Assembly: GCF_008831285.2 (NCBI RefSeq) | Contig: NC_045144.1 | Span: 17,251,716 to 17,315,715 of the forward strand | DNA: 64,000 nt | Source of the DNA: Nymphaea colorata | Taxonomy: Eukaryota; Streptophyta; Magnoliopsida; Nymphaeales; Nymphaeaceae | Direction: 5' to 3' | Shown: piece after piece, positions 40,132-54,419 of the stretch | Layout of the letters: the number at the start of each line of letters is the position of its first letter | Position numbering within the stretch: position 1 is the stretch's first letter | The notes under the pieces: generated by a model | The model's database searches: none | Told to the model about the DNA's origin: nothing | What the model saw: only the letters and a program-made list of their open reading frames with translations | Made by a program: the position numbers and the translations under genes

Positions 40132-42699
40132 GGACATTCGTACGTTGGCCACTTGTTAAGACAACGTTGTCAGAGAAAAATACATTAGATTTGCTATTGG
40201 CGAAAGTCATGGCAAACTTTGAATGCGAAATCTTGGAAAAGTTGACAACACTTTTAAGACCCCAATAAATTTCTTACTTGATTTTTGCTTCAAGCCGTAA
40301 CGTATACTACTATAAGCATTAACTCATTTACGGATGTTGACGATATATGCCTTAATTTATCCATTTACTGATCAGTTTTCTGATATTAGAACAAGTCCAA
40401 AAGTTGGAGGAGGTTGTTTTCCCGTTGATGGAAATGGACGAGTTGAAATTTTTGACGCCTGATTTATAGATAGTGCAATTGATATTTTATTACTCCGTAT
40501 CTCATTTCGTTGTCAATCAAAATTGTGAGAAATACCAGGCGATGCCAAATGTTGGCCATGAAAATGATGGTTGCAAGAACCCTTGATCTATGCCGTCCGC
40601 CTTCTTTTTAAGATGAGAATATGGACTCTGATCCGTGAAATTTAATCTTCTTCCACATGGGCTAGCTCTTGATCTGTCAAGTTCTTGAAAACCCTAAAAC
40701 GATTCAAACATTTTTGCACTAAATAGACCTTAAGTAGAAAATTTTGCAAGTTTTTCTTTTTCTTCAAAGAGAAACTGAAAGGTACTCGATGGTGCATGAT
40801 GAGAATGCGAACTGCACATGACTGACCACGAAACGGCTCGCTCATCCAACGTTTGAAAGGTTCAAGTGTCATCATATTCTAGATGTTAAATTTATTCTTT
40901 CTTTGGTAATTAATACAGGAAATAGCTTTTGCATGATACGAAGATCTTTCTCGTGGTATTGCTCGCCTAAAACGATTCTCGTTGTAGAAGGTCGAGAGTT
41001 CAATATACACGGGGAACGTGTCTGTATGGTCATGAACCTGCTATTTTCTTGCTAACCTCAACTTACCAACAAAAGTTGAGAAGGAAACAAACTACAAAGA
41101 GTAACCAGGCTTGCATGGTTAAACACCAAGAAGTGGGAAAAATAAAAGCTTTTAAGCGCTAAATGTGCATGGTATGACAGTCAATGCATTGTTCATCTAC
41201 TCCTGAGCAACGTTCTTTCCTTGCAAAGATACAACCTCCATAGCGGATTCACATAAGTTGGGACAAAGGCCTTTAGATTTGGTGGGAAAAACAACTTGTC
41301 TAAGTTGGAAAATGAAGCTCTCACTTGGCCCGATCGAACAACCTCAATCAATTTAACTTTGTCAAGGCTAGCTGCAATTTTTGGCTAATCCGTGCACCAT
41401 CTTGGCCAACCTCCCTCAAATTCATATGTTGACCAAACCAAACCAAGGAAGAGGCCAGGCAGCGGCGGGTGTCTTTCCGTTGGGCCTACCATCTTAGAGA
41501 TTTTCCTCAACTTTAAGCAATCAGATTCGTGATGGCAGCTTATCATCATCTGACTATGACGACGAACAGATCTATAATACCATCTTTGAATATCTTTTTG
41601 TTCCTTTTAGTTTCCCCCGCCCTTTCTTTCCTGATCGCACTTAACTTTGATAAGTAATTCCACCGTCTTTCTTTCTTTTTCCTGTACTGTCATCACATTT
41701 TCTCCGTGTTTCCTACACGTCGCCCGCTGCGAGGAAAGCTCTTCCGTTAAGTGATAATTTTGGGGGACCAATTATTTTGTCAAAGACATGATGAGGCCCA
41801 GATCTGAAATAGGCTAACCTAACTTTGTCCATTGTCCTGGAAATATATTGGTCATTCCCTGTCAATCAAATATTGCTGTACATTGACATAGACTTATACC
41901 AACCGCCTCACATTTCCATCAGAGTGTCTGGAAGGGGCTCACTTCCCATCGTGGCAACAATTACATGAGAAAACGAGTGCTGGTGTTCATCCTCGCGGCC
42001 CTGTGCTATCTTTATGATGGAAGACTATAGTTGTTTTCTTTCGAAAAACAGCAACGGACCAAAGACCACATCGTCAATTGATGAGAACTACTTTTCTGAC
42101 TTTCTTAACATATTATTAGAAAAAAGCTTGAATGGTGTCTAGGTTCTAATTTTTAAATGGGAAATGTAATCACAAGACGATGGTTCCCACAAACTCCTAG
42201 TGTGGAGTTGCTTTTGAATATTGTAACCAAGTGTTGGCCGATTGCTCTTCAGTTCATCAACTCATGTTGACCACTTGGGATGAAGGTACAGGGTAAAATT
42301 TGATGTTCTGCTCATGAGCGGTGGGATTGGTCTATCAGATAATAACAATAATAAAACCAACAAAGATTTGGTTGGTGATCTGCAGATGTCAATTTATTGA
42401 CGAAACATCACTAGTTTGAAACTCACATGGAGTGCCTTTACTGCAATGACAAGGAAGGGACCCAAAGAACAGGGGTATTGGTCTTACTGATGGAAGGCCT
42501 ACCCCAGTGTATTTACTGTTAGTAAAAAAAAAGAAAAAAGAAAAAGAGGCCGTTTTTTACTTTAGCATAAAGAAAAAAGAAAAGACGGTGCATCAAGGCG
42601 CTGCAAAGTGCAATCAAAGCTTCCTCAATTAAAGGCCTGGTGAGCAATTCATAGCCCCCGGAGTTCTTTTCAGTGGGAGGTGAAATGTGAGGATGACAA

Positions 42700-45600
42700 G
42701 GACTCTCTCTCCCTCTCTTTCTGTCTCTAAAAGGACTTATCTAGTGTGAAAGGAAGAAGATGGGGGATATCAACTTTGATGTCCCCACTTGATGAAGTGG
42801 ATGATTTCAATCTTGTGATGATGTCCCCAAGTTTGAAAATAATTGTGGGCATTTGTTGCTTTATCTTTGGCGCTGGCCTCTGTGGTTGCCACAGGGAAAA
42901 GGGTGTCCTTGAGATCCACGGCTTAGCGTTCACTGCTCCCCTTTCAGACAAAATCCCCAAACCTTGGGTCGATTTTCATTTTTGGTACGCATATCATGCA
43001 TCACTTTATCTACAGATATTGAAAGAGAAAGGCGACAAGAGATTGAATATTTGAACCCACCACCTTTTCTTGGGACCTGGTAAATTCTGTCCAATTGTCT
43101 ACTCTCTTTAGAAAGTAGGCATCCTGAATGAATCACCCTCCATCATCATATCCATATCTTTCTTTTTAGCGAACCTAGACCTCCTTTTGGGAAGTACCAG
43201 AAAGCCTACACGGGATAGCCACGGCCCACAAGGTAAAAAAAATAGCTCTTCCTGTGAGTGCCGACCCCCATCACGTTAAAAATATATATAAGATATTGCA
43301 TCCCCCACAACGCAGAACTTCAAAAGCACTAGAAAGCCCGTGAAGGGTACGCCTCCCTCGAACTGGAACAGAAAAGCAGACGAAGCATCGGCTACCACAG
43401 TGGGTCATGGGCCCTCTGTCTCTCTCTCTCTCTCTCTACAACTTTTCACAAAACAGGGAAGAAAGAGAAAGCTTGCATATATGTTGAGGTAAAACTAAAA
43501 ATGATTTGGTTCTAGATCGATGAAAGAAATGGTGGAACCATATTCATGTGGGGACAATTAGGACAGGTAGGGGAAATAGTCTAATTGGTCTTTTTTCCTC
43601 TCCCTCTGCTTTTCCCTCTTATTCTTTTTCCACTTCCTCCTCCCAAGTGATTCGATGATATTCTAGCCATACTAGCTTTTGATTCACCAAAGGACCCACT
43701 GCCCATCTAAGCTAGAATGTTGGGACCAACCACACTTTGCCTTTTGCTTGCTCTGTCCAAAGTTTGCTGTTTGATGGCACATGATTCAAAGTCGATGAGG
43801 GGATCACCCGCACCCAACTCCAACTAAGCGTCAAAAGCGCATTGATGGTGTGCCCATCCCCTTTACTTCCCACTTCCCCACCAAAGTTGCAGCTGCCTGC
43901 CTTCACCATAAATGCTGCGGCATCCATTCAGGCATCTGCTTATCTGTCCCCAAGTTCCTACCTAAACCTAATCAATTGGCAGTGGGGTTGAACTGAACCC
44001 ATCTCTCCATTCCAGATAGATCTCGATCTCCTCCTTAACGTGAATCAACAGTAACCAACGTCATGAGCTCCATAATCTAGCTTTCTTTAAGTAGTGAAAG
44101 TAATGGAATACAACAATAACGACTGAGCAGCGATTAAAAAAAAAAAAAGTGTATTAAAAGAAGCCAAGTTGCACCCGTTCAGTAAGGATGCTTTTCGGGG
44201 ATTGACTATTAAAACACAAAACTATGTACAATATTTTAACACGATGAGGAAAAGATTGATGGTACAATATATAAGTGGACACTGCATAAATATACAGTCG
44301 GTGGTCTTAGATAGATCGCATGTCTACTTCAGTTGATTAATGGAGACACGCATACGCATAGCCACAGAGAAATTAAAACATGTAGCCGCCTAAAAACGGA
44401 TAGCTTTCGAAGTTGGGCTGCCACTTAGAATGCGGATTATTGCACCTCTTCTCACATCACTCACCGGGTGCCTGCTGTCATAGGGAAGCACAATCCATGG
44501 CGACCCAAGTGGCGAGAATGAATGACACTTGTGGTGCCACAATTCATTGATTCTGAGAAGTTTCATGGGCACCTCACGGTGCTGAAATAAATGAAATATG
44601 AATGAGAAAACTAAAAATATATGGTAGCCAATAATGGCGTCTAAGTAAGGGCAGTTGGCCTGCTACAGAGGAGAGGACGATCACGAGGACACCTCCACAC
44701 ATCTGCATCACCAAATGGCCGATGACCTGGCCTCTAGAATGGCCTGAATTGGCAATTCCATCCTAGTCTAATCAACGCATAGGCAAATTGGTACTTTTCA
44801 GAAATTACAGTGCTGAAAGTAACAGTGCATGTCATCCTGGCTGGATGGAAATCAATAAATAGAAGATGTTGTAAGTTTACTCGAGCAAGAAACCGGGTGG
44901 TTCAACTGCTGCACGCACGACAAATGCTTTGAAGTGAAAGCACCACTTTATCTTTCGACTTTGTCTATTGTTGCTGCATGATGGAGGATTGCAGTATCGG
45001 TTTCATTCACATATATATTTTGCAAAAAGATGCTGAGTTTAAATAATTGCGAGCATACATACTCCCACATCAAGTCCCAGCTATGCTAATTATTAAAATA
45101 AACATGAAGACAGGTTTTGCATGTTTATGTGATATTTTTATATTGAAGCCGATGTTGCTTTCCTTAGCAATCTTTCAGCATGTTCATATGGGTTTACTAG
45201 AACTTGAATCCAACCTTTATTTTTCTTCCCTTAATTAAGGGATTGCACAAGTAAAATATTAGCTTAAGCAACAATAATTGTGTGTTTCTAAACAATTATT
45301 GATGAAGCACAGTGTGACACACTTACATTGTTTTTTACCCCACCAGTTGCCTGTGAGGCACCTACCGCTTCAGTTGATAGCTGCCGCACTGTGTTTGTCT
45401 GACGTCGTCACTGCACATGCTTCCATTATGTCGAGTGCAGCACACGACGACGTACAACAGGTCAGTCTTTTCGTGCAATTGCCCAGCCGATCGCACCACA
45501 GTATGCTCTCGACAATATCTCACATTCGCTTTTTTTTTTTTTACAGGCAATCTCTCAATCCTATCCGGGAACTGGCGAGCTTCTCTGCGAATCATTCTTC

Positions 45601-48600
45601 CTCAAAAAATGACTTTCGCTAACCTACTGGTCCTTCATACGGAGGAAGCAAAAGATCAGAGTGTCACGATTGTGGGGGCATGGTCCCGTGTCGGTGTCGG
45701 CCAATGAGAATCGTGTCAGCCTCTTCCACAGGGAATCATAGGCCGATTCAGTCCATATCAGCTTGAGTTGGCCAATTCTCCCCCATGCATATCGACTGGT
45801 ATTTAATAAAGAGTAATTTTTTTTTAGTTAAGAAATGGTTGATACAAGCTGATGCCATCCAACTGTTCAATACATTTAAACAATGGGACCGTTTCAGATT
45901 ATTTGATATAATGTACATATTCTGCTTAAGGGAGACGTTCAGTTGCTTGATCTGGTTATAAAGTTGTGCACTGGAGTTAAGATCCAGGGCCACCTGATCG
46001 CTGCATTAAATGCCCTATTGTTATTAGGATCATTTTGTGCTTTCAATCGATTTCACACACAAAAGAATTGAATTTATGGCTCATACGATTTTTGCTAGAT
46101 GGCCGAGATTCCGCTCGTTGGCGTGCATAAACTGTTCACACTCCAACGTAATCAATAGTCTCTGACTTGACAAGCACGTTTAAGAGGACAATTATCTGCA
46201 GAAGGATTAAATGTTCATTATAGAAAAAATTTATAGCCAGCAGTTTAATGGTAACTGGTAAGCTTGGTCAACACAAAAGAAGTTATGCTTTGATATGAAG
46301 GGTCGTCAGTTACGACGCAAAAAAGAAGGATCATAAAGAGGGTACTTTCCCCCTTTCTTCATATGAGGAAACTGCAGTTGGGTAGGAAAATTAGTCACAG
46401 TATGTAGTACTCTAGGCAACATGCATGAAACCCCATGGTCCGTGTGCTCGCCCTCAAGGAGTGGTTTCAAGGGTTCTAAATTATGATCAGTACTAGTTTC
46501 AAGACAGGGAACTATTGAATCTCTACCCACTACGCCAAATTTAGATAATTAACCCTCTTGGGCTGAATTTCTCTTCCCTTAATCAAGAAATTAACTAGTG
46601 AAATAATACAAAATTTTAAATCCTTGAAATTTCACCAAGAATATTGAAAATGCATGTGCTGTTTTATACGGGAAAGGTGCAAATGGATCAGATTGGGATC
46701 CGTTAAATATGCTAGGAGTTGGATCTGGATCAGATTCAAAACAGAATCCAGAAGTGAAAAATCTCGTATTTCAATCAGATCCTTTTGCATCCTCCAATGT
46801 TTTTGATCTTCAAGCATGAAGTGGTCGAAACGAAGTGCTGCTATGCACCGCGGTCAAAGATTCTGATGTATGTTGGTTTCCAGATTTCCCTTACAAACTT
46901 CTAAAGTTAGATCATATGTAGGGCAGGGCAATCCACGTCCAGCATGAATGTGATTCGGTTTAATCCTGGACACATGTAAAACGTTCTATGAGTCATGACT
47001 GTTAGGATTATTTATCGGATCCCATGTCCGCTAGCTAGGTGGGGTTCGATCTGAACTCAGAATCCAAACTGTTGAACTATATATGTACCTTGGTTCCACA
47101 GCCCACTAAAATATGTGGCCATGCTGTTCAAATCTAGACATAAAACACACAATCTATTGATGTATCGCTGGACTTGATGGATAAAGTTGCCCCTCACAGG
47201 TTTGCAACACGTATCACTTAGGATTAGTTCCAGCAAATAATAGACTAAAAAAATATGGATCATAGACTGATACCGGTCCACAAACAATTTGTGGTTCCTT
47301 GTTATAATACCTTTTCACGGACATTTAGAAATTAAATTTTCAAAATGAAGGACAATGCGGAGGTGCTTATTTCGAATTCTTCCTGACTTGCAATCAATTG
47401 AGACATTCTGTTTACCTTATTCTGGTTCATACGAGTGTTTGATATGGTTGTTCCCGCGCTGCAACAAAACTCTGCTGTTCCAGGTTTTCAAAATGATCGC
47501 AAATGCGGGAGAGACGTGAAATATGCGGACTGTACTGTTCGCCTGTTCTGAATTCAAGTTCTCCAAGGAAGAACTTCGAAGTAACTAGAGAATGCAATGC
47601 TGTTTCAACAGTTTTGTTTGTTACTCAACAGGAAGATATCTTGTTTCAGTTTCACCCATTCGGAGAAAGGGAATCAGATATACTTCAATAAGTTGCAGAT
47701 GTATTTGCATTTCTAAAACATTTTCGCCCTTTTATTGCCATGTTCATGTACTCCAGAAAATGAATACATGGCATGTACAAAATATTTGTGTACCATTCCA
47801 TTAAGTCGTTTTTTTAACTGCTTTCTTGGCGTAGTTGCATTGGTTTTGCTGAAAAAAGAAGCACTTTTTTGACGAACGAATTTAGCAACAAGTTGGAAGT
47901 TGTAGACTAATTTACAACAGTAAACAATATTTGTGACGAACTCAACGGAATAACTTGTATTTGCTTCCGCGGTTCGATTAGACCCAAATCCTTACGCGCC
48001 GAGCCGCACCCAGACACTCCAAGCCACCCGCGACCCCAGGCCGTGCCTGACCCAGCCCCTTCCGTGCAAACACGAAGATGGGGAGCAGAAATTTTTGCCG
48101 CGACTCCTCGCTGCTCTGAGCTTGCCGCATCTGCAGGGCTACGTTTTCCATTTCTAAGTTTACGTTGACTCTGATTCCTTCCCTCGTTCTTTGTCTCTTT
48201 TTTAGTTGTGCCTGGTTGTGGTGTACCTTTTTAGTGGTTTCAGAGGCACGTTCATTTTCGTTCATGCTTGTTTCCCAGTTGTGATGGAATCAAATGGTCA
48301 CCTTTTATTTCTTATTGTGACATGGCATCCACCTTGACAAAGTTCTCTGTTGTTTGATGCTTCGGCTTCTGTGACCGTCCGTAAACTGTTTTTCTTGGGG
48401 ATCGTGAGATCACTTGCTGGTAATGTTGTTTGTTCCATGAGATTAGGCGTAGATGCTTCTCTTTTCCTGTAGTTCCTTCGTGTACAAAAGGCAATGCCAC
48501 AAACAAGTGTACCCACATGAGGCTAGATACAGGGATATCTCTCCAAGAAAGGCTCAAGTTTGGTGATCCTTCAATCAAATTAGGTGGTATTAGGATGCAA

Positions 48601-51600
48601 CAACTTATCCGTAGAAGTAGCAAGAGAAGTCGTTGTCATGCAACTCCAGTTCAGAATTGTGTGCATTGTCCCATTTTGTTGCTTGAATTAGCAACCAATC
48701 ACCTTTTCTCTGTATTGAACTTCTCATAGCAGTGGACCACCAACGAGTGTTTGATAACTTATGGTGAACGTTGATCCTTATAGTACTCAAACTCTTTCTC
48801 TGGAACGAAGTTATGATTTTGGGGCCGAATCAAGGAAGAGCTCTTACACTACCTTGCTCTGGTTACACCAAGTGAGGGGTCTAACATATGGAATCACTTG
48901 AGAGCTTGTCAGTTTTCAGGCAGAGATCATAGGATGAAGCCATACACAAACATTTGAACCTATAGTATTAGGACATATGCATATGCATATGCTTTATATC
49001 AGGACAATGGTGGGTTAATAGATATAGGTTCTCAATACGGTGAAGTGTTTGGTGGCATCTTTAATTTTTAGTTGAGCTATATACTGACGCGATTATTTCA
49101 AATGTGAAAAATCTATAGCATTTTTACTAATTTCATTACGTTAATCTGTGTTGAATTGGTAGCTTATGATATTCTTCATTAGAACATTATTGAGCCCTTT
49201 TTCTCCATCAAAAAGGGTGTCACATACAAGGATATAGGGATGATCAGGTCCTCTTGAATTCCTAAATCACCCTCAGCAGATCAAAGGCAATCTGTTGAAG
49301 GGATGACATATCATTAAGTAGAATACTGATCACGCATTTAGCAGAATCAAGGACTTAATATCACACATTCGGAAGAGATCTTGATGTCCATTTGATTGGT
49401 TGGTGTCAGAATGAACAATATAGATACACAGGAAACTTTTGAAGTGGCAGATGGGGTATTTTATAGTTAGTTTGTACTTTGTAGTTTCAAATTGTAATTG
49501 CTGGGGAATTTTTGGTAACGAAAATCTTCTTGAAATTTAATGTCATATCTAGGAGATGAGATGGCACGTGGAAGATGATCTGTTTCTTATACCCTAAATC
49601 TCCACTTTTGTATCATATGATAAGCTAGGTCTCGATGATTTTGGATTCTTTCTGTATCAGCATTCCTGCACTAACTGATAATCCCTAGCCTGCTCTATAT
49701 TATAAATGAGGAACCTAAGTTGATGCTGGTTGAGCTGATACAATAACTTGTATTGAGTCCTAAATCAAACTTGCCACTATGGACTTCAAATTATCAGTGC
49801 ATCCACCTTTCAGTGATCATTTTGACTAGGTATGCTCCTTTATCTCGGCATGATGCATCCATTTTACACAAGTTGGAACATCGTATGCAAGTATACCTTG
49901 TATATGATCCATCATTCATCTTGCTTGTATCACTTGGCAAAGCACATCGAATATGTCTAGGATGATCATCAATCCGGTGGTAGAGGAAACTCCTTAGGGG
50001 TTCTTAGTTTTCAAAAATGATCAATCCCACTATACCTGAATCTACATTTAGGAGACACGTCATAAGTTTGTCCTTCGTGAAATCAATTTTGTCAATTGCT
50101 CTTCCTTACGGGTGCTTGTCTTTAGCCTGATCCAAGTAAGCTTGGACACCCAGAAAAAGCTCATGGGTTCAAGGATAGATGCAGTTTGTTTTGATGCTGC
50201 TTCAAGTTTGCAGCTTGCAATTCAATAGCCTGGTAGATCATCTACTTTAACTGAAATTCTACATACTGTGGTAAGTTCTGCTACTAATACTACTTGCGGT
50301 AACCATATGACAGTAATTTTCGTGCAGTGTGATCAGCAAGCTTAGCAGGTCCATTCCAGCACCTAAACTTGTCAAAAGAGAACTTATTGCAAAACTAGTT
50401 CGATGAAAGTTTTTGCCTTTTTGGCTGTTCATAATCGAAAAATAAAATTCCAAATCATAAATTTGTGAGTTAGCAGTTAGCACACTATTCTTATATATTA
50501 CCAAAAGGCATGCCTCGTCAGAAGTTCGAGAAGCTGAAAATTATGATGCAGATACATGCGGAAGTTTCTGTCTATGCTCACGGGTATGTAATTACAGAAT
50601 GTCAGTTGAGTCAAAGTGATAGTCTTATATAATTGTGTCAATTGCACACTACAAAGGGGCACTTTGTACCATAACATCCATGGTTTGTTTGTCCTAAATT
50701 TGGCTACTTTCTTAAGTCCATATCATAATTTGGTAGGTGGCTGTTGCATTGTTTTATGCAGATGAGGTACCAACCCTGAAAAATCACAAGAACAGGCAAC
50801 ATCCATTTTCTTTGCATGAGATGACAAATCTTGTAGTTCCTTGATAGTGCGAGCCTGACAATGAGCTTCTGATTTGAAACTTTTGAGTTTCCAGGAAACT
50901 CCCAGATATTCCCAACAAGATGGCTTGACCCAAAATAGAAAATGGAGCCCGCAGGGTAAAGCCAGATTGGAATTGAGGTTAGCAAGATCATGGTTTCAAT
51001 GGAAAGATTCCATTTTATGGCTAATCCCGATAAACGAATTTGACAAACAAGCAGCAGCTCCAAGATGTATCGGACTGTCTTTGTTGAGCCTCCTTTTTGT
51101 CCACCCAAGATCTGCTTGAACTTTTATCTTATTTTCCTTATACTATTGTACATCTGCAAATAAGACCAAAAATAGTTTTGCTTCTTAAAGGGAGGGCCAT
51201 AAATTTCGTAAGACTCTGCATATTTATTACGTAAACAACAAACTCTTAATCCTACTGTGAGTCCAAATGTTTTGATCGACATTTTGCGGAAAAACAGCTT
51301 GTTTTTCATGAATCCTTTCAACACTCCGCATCTCCTACTTTTCCTCACGACAATTGGATGGTCTACATTCCTCTACTGTAACATGTCCAGCCTAGTCTAC
51401 AGGTAGGTATTATGTGGATAAAATAGTTGCATGTTGACCAATGTTGTTGACATCAATTTCTGAATCAAATCGGCTTACAGAAAAATCCCGGAATTAGCCC
51501 AATCAAATCGGAATAGTCTCTCAATCACAATTATCTTTGAAGTTTATAAAATTTAAAAATCAAAGGGCAAAAGAAATATAAAATAATAAGAATTTGAAAA

Positions 51601-52490
51601 TATTGAAAAATCAATATAAAGAAAAAAACCACGACACCTGGTGCCCTAGAATGAGGGCTGTCTTGAATTGATATTGTACTGATTCCTTTCGAGTCGGCCT
51701 GATTTTGATAACACTGATGTTGACTACCATTTTTTTGGCAGCTTCTACCTGAAATAATTTAAGAAGCTAAGTGCTCGAAGACACTCATAATACATAGAAG
51801 GATGTTTAATGTTGAGAAAGGAAAGTTATCCTGGCATTGTGTTGGTATCTTGCTGGTCTTTCCTTGTTATATCCTTTTCCATTGCTGCTGCTTTCTCTTT
51901 TGGATGTAGGCCATCAGGCCGATGTATTTCTGGCGTGCTTTGGTTCTTTTTTTCGTTTTCTTCTTTTACAACATTTAACTTGGGAATTTGCCCGCAATTT
52001 ATTACAAGGTAATCTTTGAAAAAATCTACCTGAGACATGATATGAGATCATTATATATGTTCTCTTTCGGTTTTCCGCTTGTCTTCACTTCGGTATTCAA
52101 AATACCCAGCTTTCTTGAAAAAGTTGCATGCCTAACTTGGATTGGTGGTGGAAAAATAAAGGGAAGAATGACATGAAAGAGAATCCACTTTCGACTTTCT
52201 TTGTATTTATCTGGGTGGCTTTATACCTCAAGCTCCTGTCTATATAATTTCTCGGGTTGCTTGTGCGGAGGGGTTTCTATGAGTGTCCACTCTCTACGCC
52301 TCCCGCTTGTCGGCGATTGAAATTGATCGGTGCTGTTTCATTTGATACCAGATCTTTTTGCCGTGTAAATGAAGCTGGTTGATACCACATGAGCGAAGTG
52401 TATGATTTTCAATCTAAAGTATCCTTGAGTTCTAAACATTTCAAAAATCACGTAAAAAATTCCTAGAAACTCTTGCTGGAAGAAGCCCAT
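42700..52490. other. Intergenic region, possible degenerate repeats, no supported gene
   Basis: About 10 kb without a recognisable gene. It includes a CT run near 43418-43438 and poly(A)/poly(T) runs. A longer open frame (50704-51108, minus, 134 codons) and others near 48000-48800 show no domain that I recognise. They may be remnants of an old transposon or gene fragment, but nothing in the sequence decides this. Confidence 0.45.
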
Positions 52491-52559
52491 TGATCTAGTT
52501 AATGTTGGTCGGCTCAAGGAGAGGAAGACAAACTACGATAAAGGGCAGACGCAAGGGCT

Positions 52560-53760
52560 GGGAATTGAACTAAGCTGGTTGTAGCAGCTCATATAATGCT
52601 CATCTCAACTTGATTCAACAAGATAATTAGCTGAACATGAGCTCGATTAACAAGTCACTGAGCTGAACATAATTAGTCTCGACAGGACTAGTGAGCTGAA
52701 CAAGAATAAGTTGTGTTTGCCGAAATTTATTTCGATTCAGCTCATTAGTAAAGCGAGCCATTAATGAGATGCTCGACTAGTGTGTGTGTGTCTATTTGTG
52801 AAAACTAAGCAACAATTGGACTAAGCAAATATTGTGTAAACTGACTCAGAGCTGTTTGATTAACTCGATTCATGGTGTATAAAGTGCTATATATGAAGTT
52901 ATTTCTAGAAAATGTGAATCAAAACCTATACTTTGACTTTAACACAAAAATTTACATGTGCCACTTTATGAACTATCAATCATTTTGACGAGATGACATG
53001 TAAAACTAGTTCACATAAGCATCATATTTACTAGGCCGACACAATTTTAATACTACACACACACACACACACTTTTATTTATCCTAATTATGCCTTGTTC
53101 ACTTTAGTTTTTCAATTTATGTGAATTCGTATAGACTTATCAACACATACCAATTTATATAATTTCGTGATTGTTAAATCATACTTACAACATCAAGCTG
53201 TAGCGTGAATCAGGATTGAGTTCATTTTATTGTTGAGAAGCTAAAACTGGCTATGTTCCTTCTCAAATGACTGTGGCTTACTTCATGAAGAGCAAGAGCC
53301 GTGATTGTGTTACTTCAATAAATTAATGAATTCAGCGTTGAAAAGTAGGTCAAAGGATCGGATTTTGAATTGGATATATTCTTAGCCATATCCACTTTTT
53401 CAAATATTTACATATTTAGATGCAAATAAGATAATTCATATGTGAATTCAAATCTGAAATCCAATATCACAATCCAAATCTGATCTGATTCTGATTTCGT
53501 AAATTCACATATGACTTTTAAAATGTAAGGGCATCGGATATAAGATATTTATTTTAAACTAAATCTGATCCAAAACCGAATCTAAATTTGATTGGTGATT
53601 TACTTATGTCTGAATCTGATCGAAGTCATTTCTTAAATAGGAATATGATCTGATTCCTTAGTTGGACATTGAATTGAATTGTTTTTCATATCTGATTATT
53701 TTTGAAATTGTTCGCTCAGATATCCGATTGAAATCATATATATATTGACACCCCTAGCTT
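52560..53760. repeat. AT-rich dispersed-repeat-like region with recurring words
   Basis: Between 52600 and 52790 the words GAGCTGAACA and AGCTCAT/GAGCTC recur. Between 53340 and 53740 variants of AATCTGATC and TCTGATTC recur many times. (TG)n near 52788-52799 and (AC)n near 53053-53072 lie in opposite orientation around a 250-bp stretch. This resembles decayed plant repeat DNA, but no terminal repeats or coding domain could be fixed. Confidence 0.4.
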
Positions 53761-54003
53761 TAACATGCCTAGTTCATTTCATTAGCTTGTTTGCCTGTTT
53801 GGTTCATATTTTCATGGAGATGCTTGAGGACAATATGGCCAACATTTTGAGAGTGTAAGGCTGCAAACAAGAAGCAAAATTATGTCATCTGATTATCATC
53901 CCCAATCTTCTCACAGCTTCTCTTTCCTGTTCGTGGAATAACGATCTCCACACCTTCTTTTTATATCTTACATAGGTACTGATAGCAAGGCAGATAACAT
54001 GGG

Positions 54004-54385
54004 GTGGGCATCGGGTTGGGCTGGGCTGGGCCGGGTGGGGACGGACCAGCCCAAGCCTCATTTTAAAAGCCTGGGCACAGGCCGGGCCAACATGGAGCAG
54101 GCTGAGCCAGCCTGGCCAGGATGGTTCAGCCCGCGCCTTATCTGACCTGATTCAGCACGAATCTGGCACAACCCGATTCAATTCTAATAAAAAAATTTAG
54201 AATATTTATATTATACATTTATATATATGTTTAAAATTAATAAAAATAATTGAAGTCAATGCCCTGCCAGATTTCAACCCAAATCCGGCACAAAGCCCGG
54301 CCCGATTTCTTGCCGGCCCGGTTCAGCCAGGAATCTGCCGGACCATGGCCGGGGGCCCGCAAGCTCGACGGGCCCCCAGCCCGCT
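54004..54385. repeat. GGGC/GCCC-rich arms around an AT-rich core
   Basis: The left part (54010-54130) is full of GGGCTGG, GGGCCGGG and CCAGGA words. The right part (54290-54385) is full of GCCCGG, CGGCCCGG and GGGCCCCCAGCCC. About 80 bases of almost pure AT separate them. The arms are complementary in style but not a clean inverted repeat by eye. Confidence 0.4.
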
Positions 54386-54419
54386 GCCCAGTCTTCGATA
54401 ACATGTTTCCGAACAAAAT

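Larger units (their letters stand above)
34701..42699. other. AT-rich intergenic region, no supported gene
   Basis: No gene was recognised. A clean 77-codon frame at 36154-36387 on the plus strand (MFHLNLTSNLGFQFGQYRYM...) reads like protein but matches nothing I know. Several microsatellites and short duplications are listed separately. A sequence resembling a tRNA T-arm on the minus strand near 39790 has no cloverleaf. Confidence 0.5.

Noticed and set aside
50704-51108. 134-codon minus-strand frame that might be a gene
   Set aside because: It has no recognisable domain, promoter or exon chain. It could be transposon debris, so it is left unannotated.
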